Shown: positions 63,752-64,000 of the stretch, one piece after another
How the letters are laid out: each line of letters opens with the position of its first letter
Position numbering within the stretch: position 1 is the first letter of the stretch
Source of the DNA: Pegea sp. RAD2-039
Lineage: Eukaryota > Chordata > Thaliacea > Salpida > Salpidae
Reading direction: 5' to 3'
DNA: 64,000 bases
NCBI GenBank assembly: GCA_034620365.1
Contig: JAQGEQ010000270.1
Coordinates: forward strand, 310,001 to 374,000
Notes under the pieces: generated by a model
Database searches by the model: none
Told to the model about the DNA's origin: nothing
The model's input: the letters and a program-made list of their open reading frames with translations, nothing else
Position numbers and translations under genes: made by a program

Positions 63752-64000
63752 GTGAGTTAAAAAAATCGAATTTTTACTTTTTTGTCGTTTTATTAAACTG
63801 GTTAAGTACATTTTTTATTCTCGTGTAATTGAAATTTCTATGTTTTATATCAAACTTAACTTGATTTTTCGTATAGGATTTTATTAAACAATTTTAATTA
63901 GTTTCAGGTTCCTTTTATTTTCTAATCGTACTTTAGTTTGAATAAATGCTTCTTTTATGCAAGTAAAAGAAACATTGAATTACAGTTTTACACATTTTAT
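63752..64000. other. start of SLC6 intron 3, cut by the window end
   Basis: No further SLC6 exon was seen before the end of the window. Confidence 0.6.

Overview
The window is very AT-rich animal nuclear DNA with short GT-AG introns. It holds genes found only in animals (opsins, MAP2K7-type kinase, AIF, SLC6 transporter), and nothing bacterial, viral or organellar was recognised. Two tandem opsins carrying the retinal lysine, strong AT bias, compact introns and several genes with a 3' splice site only 1 to 53 bases before the start codon together suggest a cnidarian, most likely a Hydra-like hydrozoan that uses spliced-leader trans-splicing. The species is an inference. Exon borders were read by eye from reading frame, GT/AG sites and family conservation; for each of the twelve gene models that is complete or nearly so, exon phases add up.

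Layout. 1-8 kb: a possible last exon of an off-window gene (2-64), then two head-to-tail minus-strand opsins (800-3125 and 5861-7960) with the same six-exon structure. 8-12 kb: no gene seen. 12.1-15.1 kb (+): orthologue of human C8orf34, with an RIIa-like docking domain. 15.7-18.7 kb (-): mitochondrial apoptosis-inducing factor (AIFM1), convergent with the previous gene. 21.4-24.2 kb (+): two tandem single-exon TLC-domain membrane proteins of the TLCD1/2 type. 25.1-32.4 kb (+): an NME8/TXNDC3-type axonemal dynein protein (thioredoxin plus three NDK domains) with a lysine-rich segment and a 1.6 kb minisatellite coding for about 80 copies of DVDAPT/DVDAPTT. 35.9-38.3 kb (+): intronless TTC7. 38.6-41.5 kb (+): MAP2K7 (MKK7). 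43.8-47.7 kb (+): ORC3 in 18 exons with one GC-AG intron. 51.1-52.9 kb (+): a small NHL-repeat protein. 55.2-57.9 kb (+): an unrecognised one-pass membrane protein with an acidic tail. 61.7 kb to the window edge (+): the start of an SLC6 sodium-coupled transporter.

The genes do not form a single pathway. They are housekeeping genes (ORC3, TTC7, AIF), signalling (MKK7), light or chemical sensing (opsins), cilia (NME8, perhaps C8orf34) and transport (SLC6). The points of most interest are the repeat-expanded NME8 with apparent compensating indels, the different counterion residues of the two opsins, and the recurring splice acceptors directly in front of start codons.
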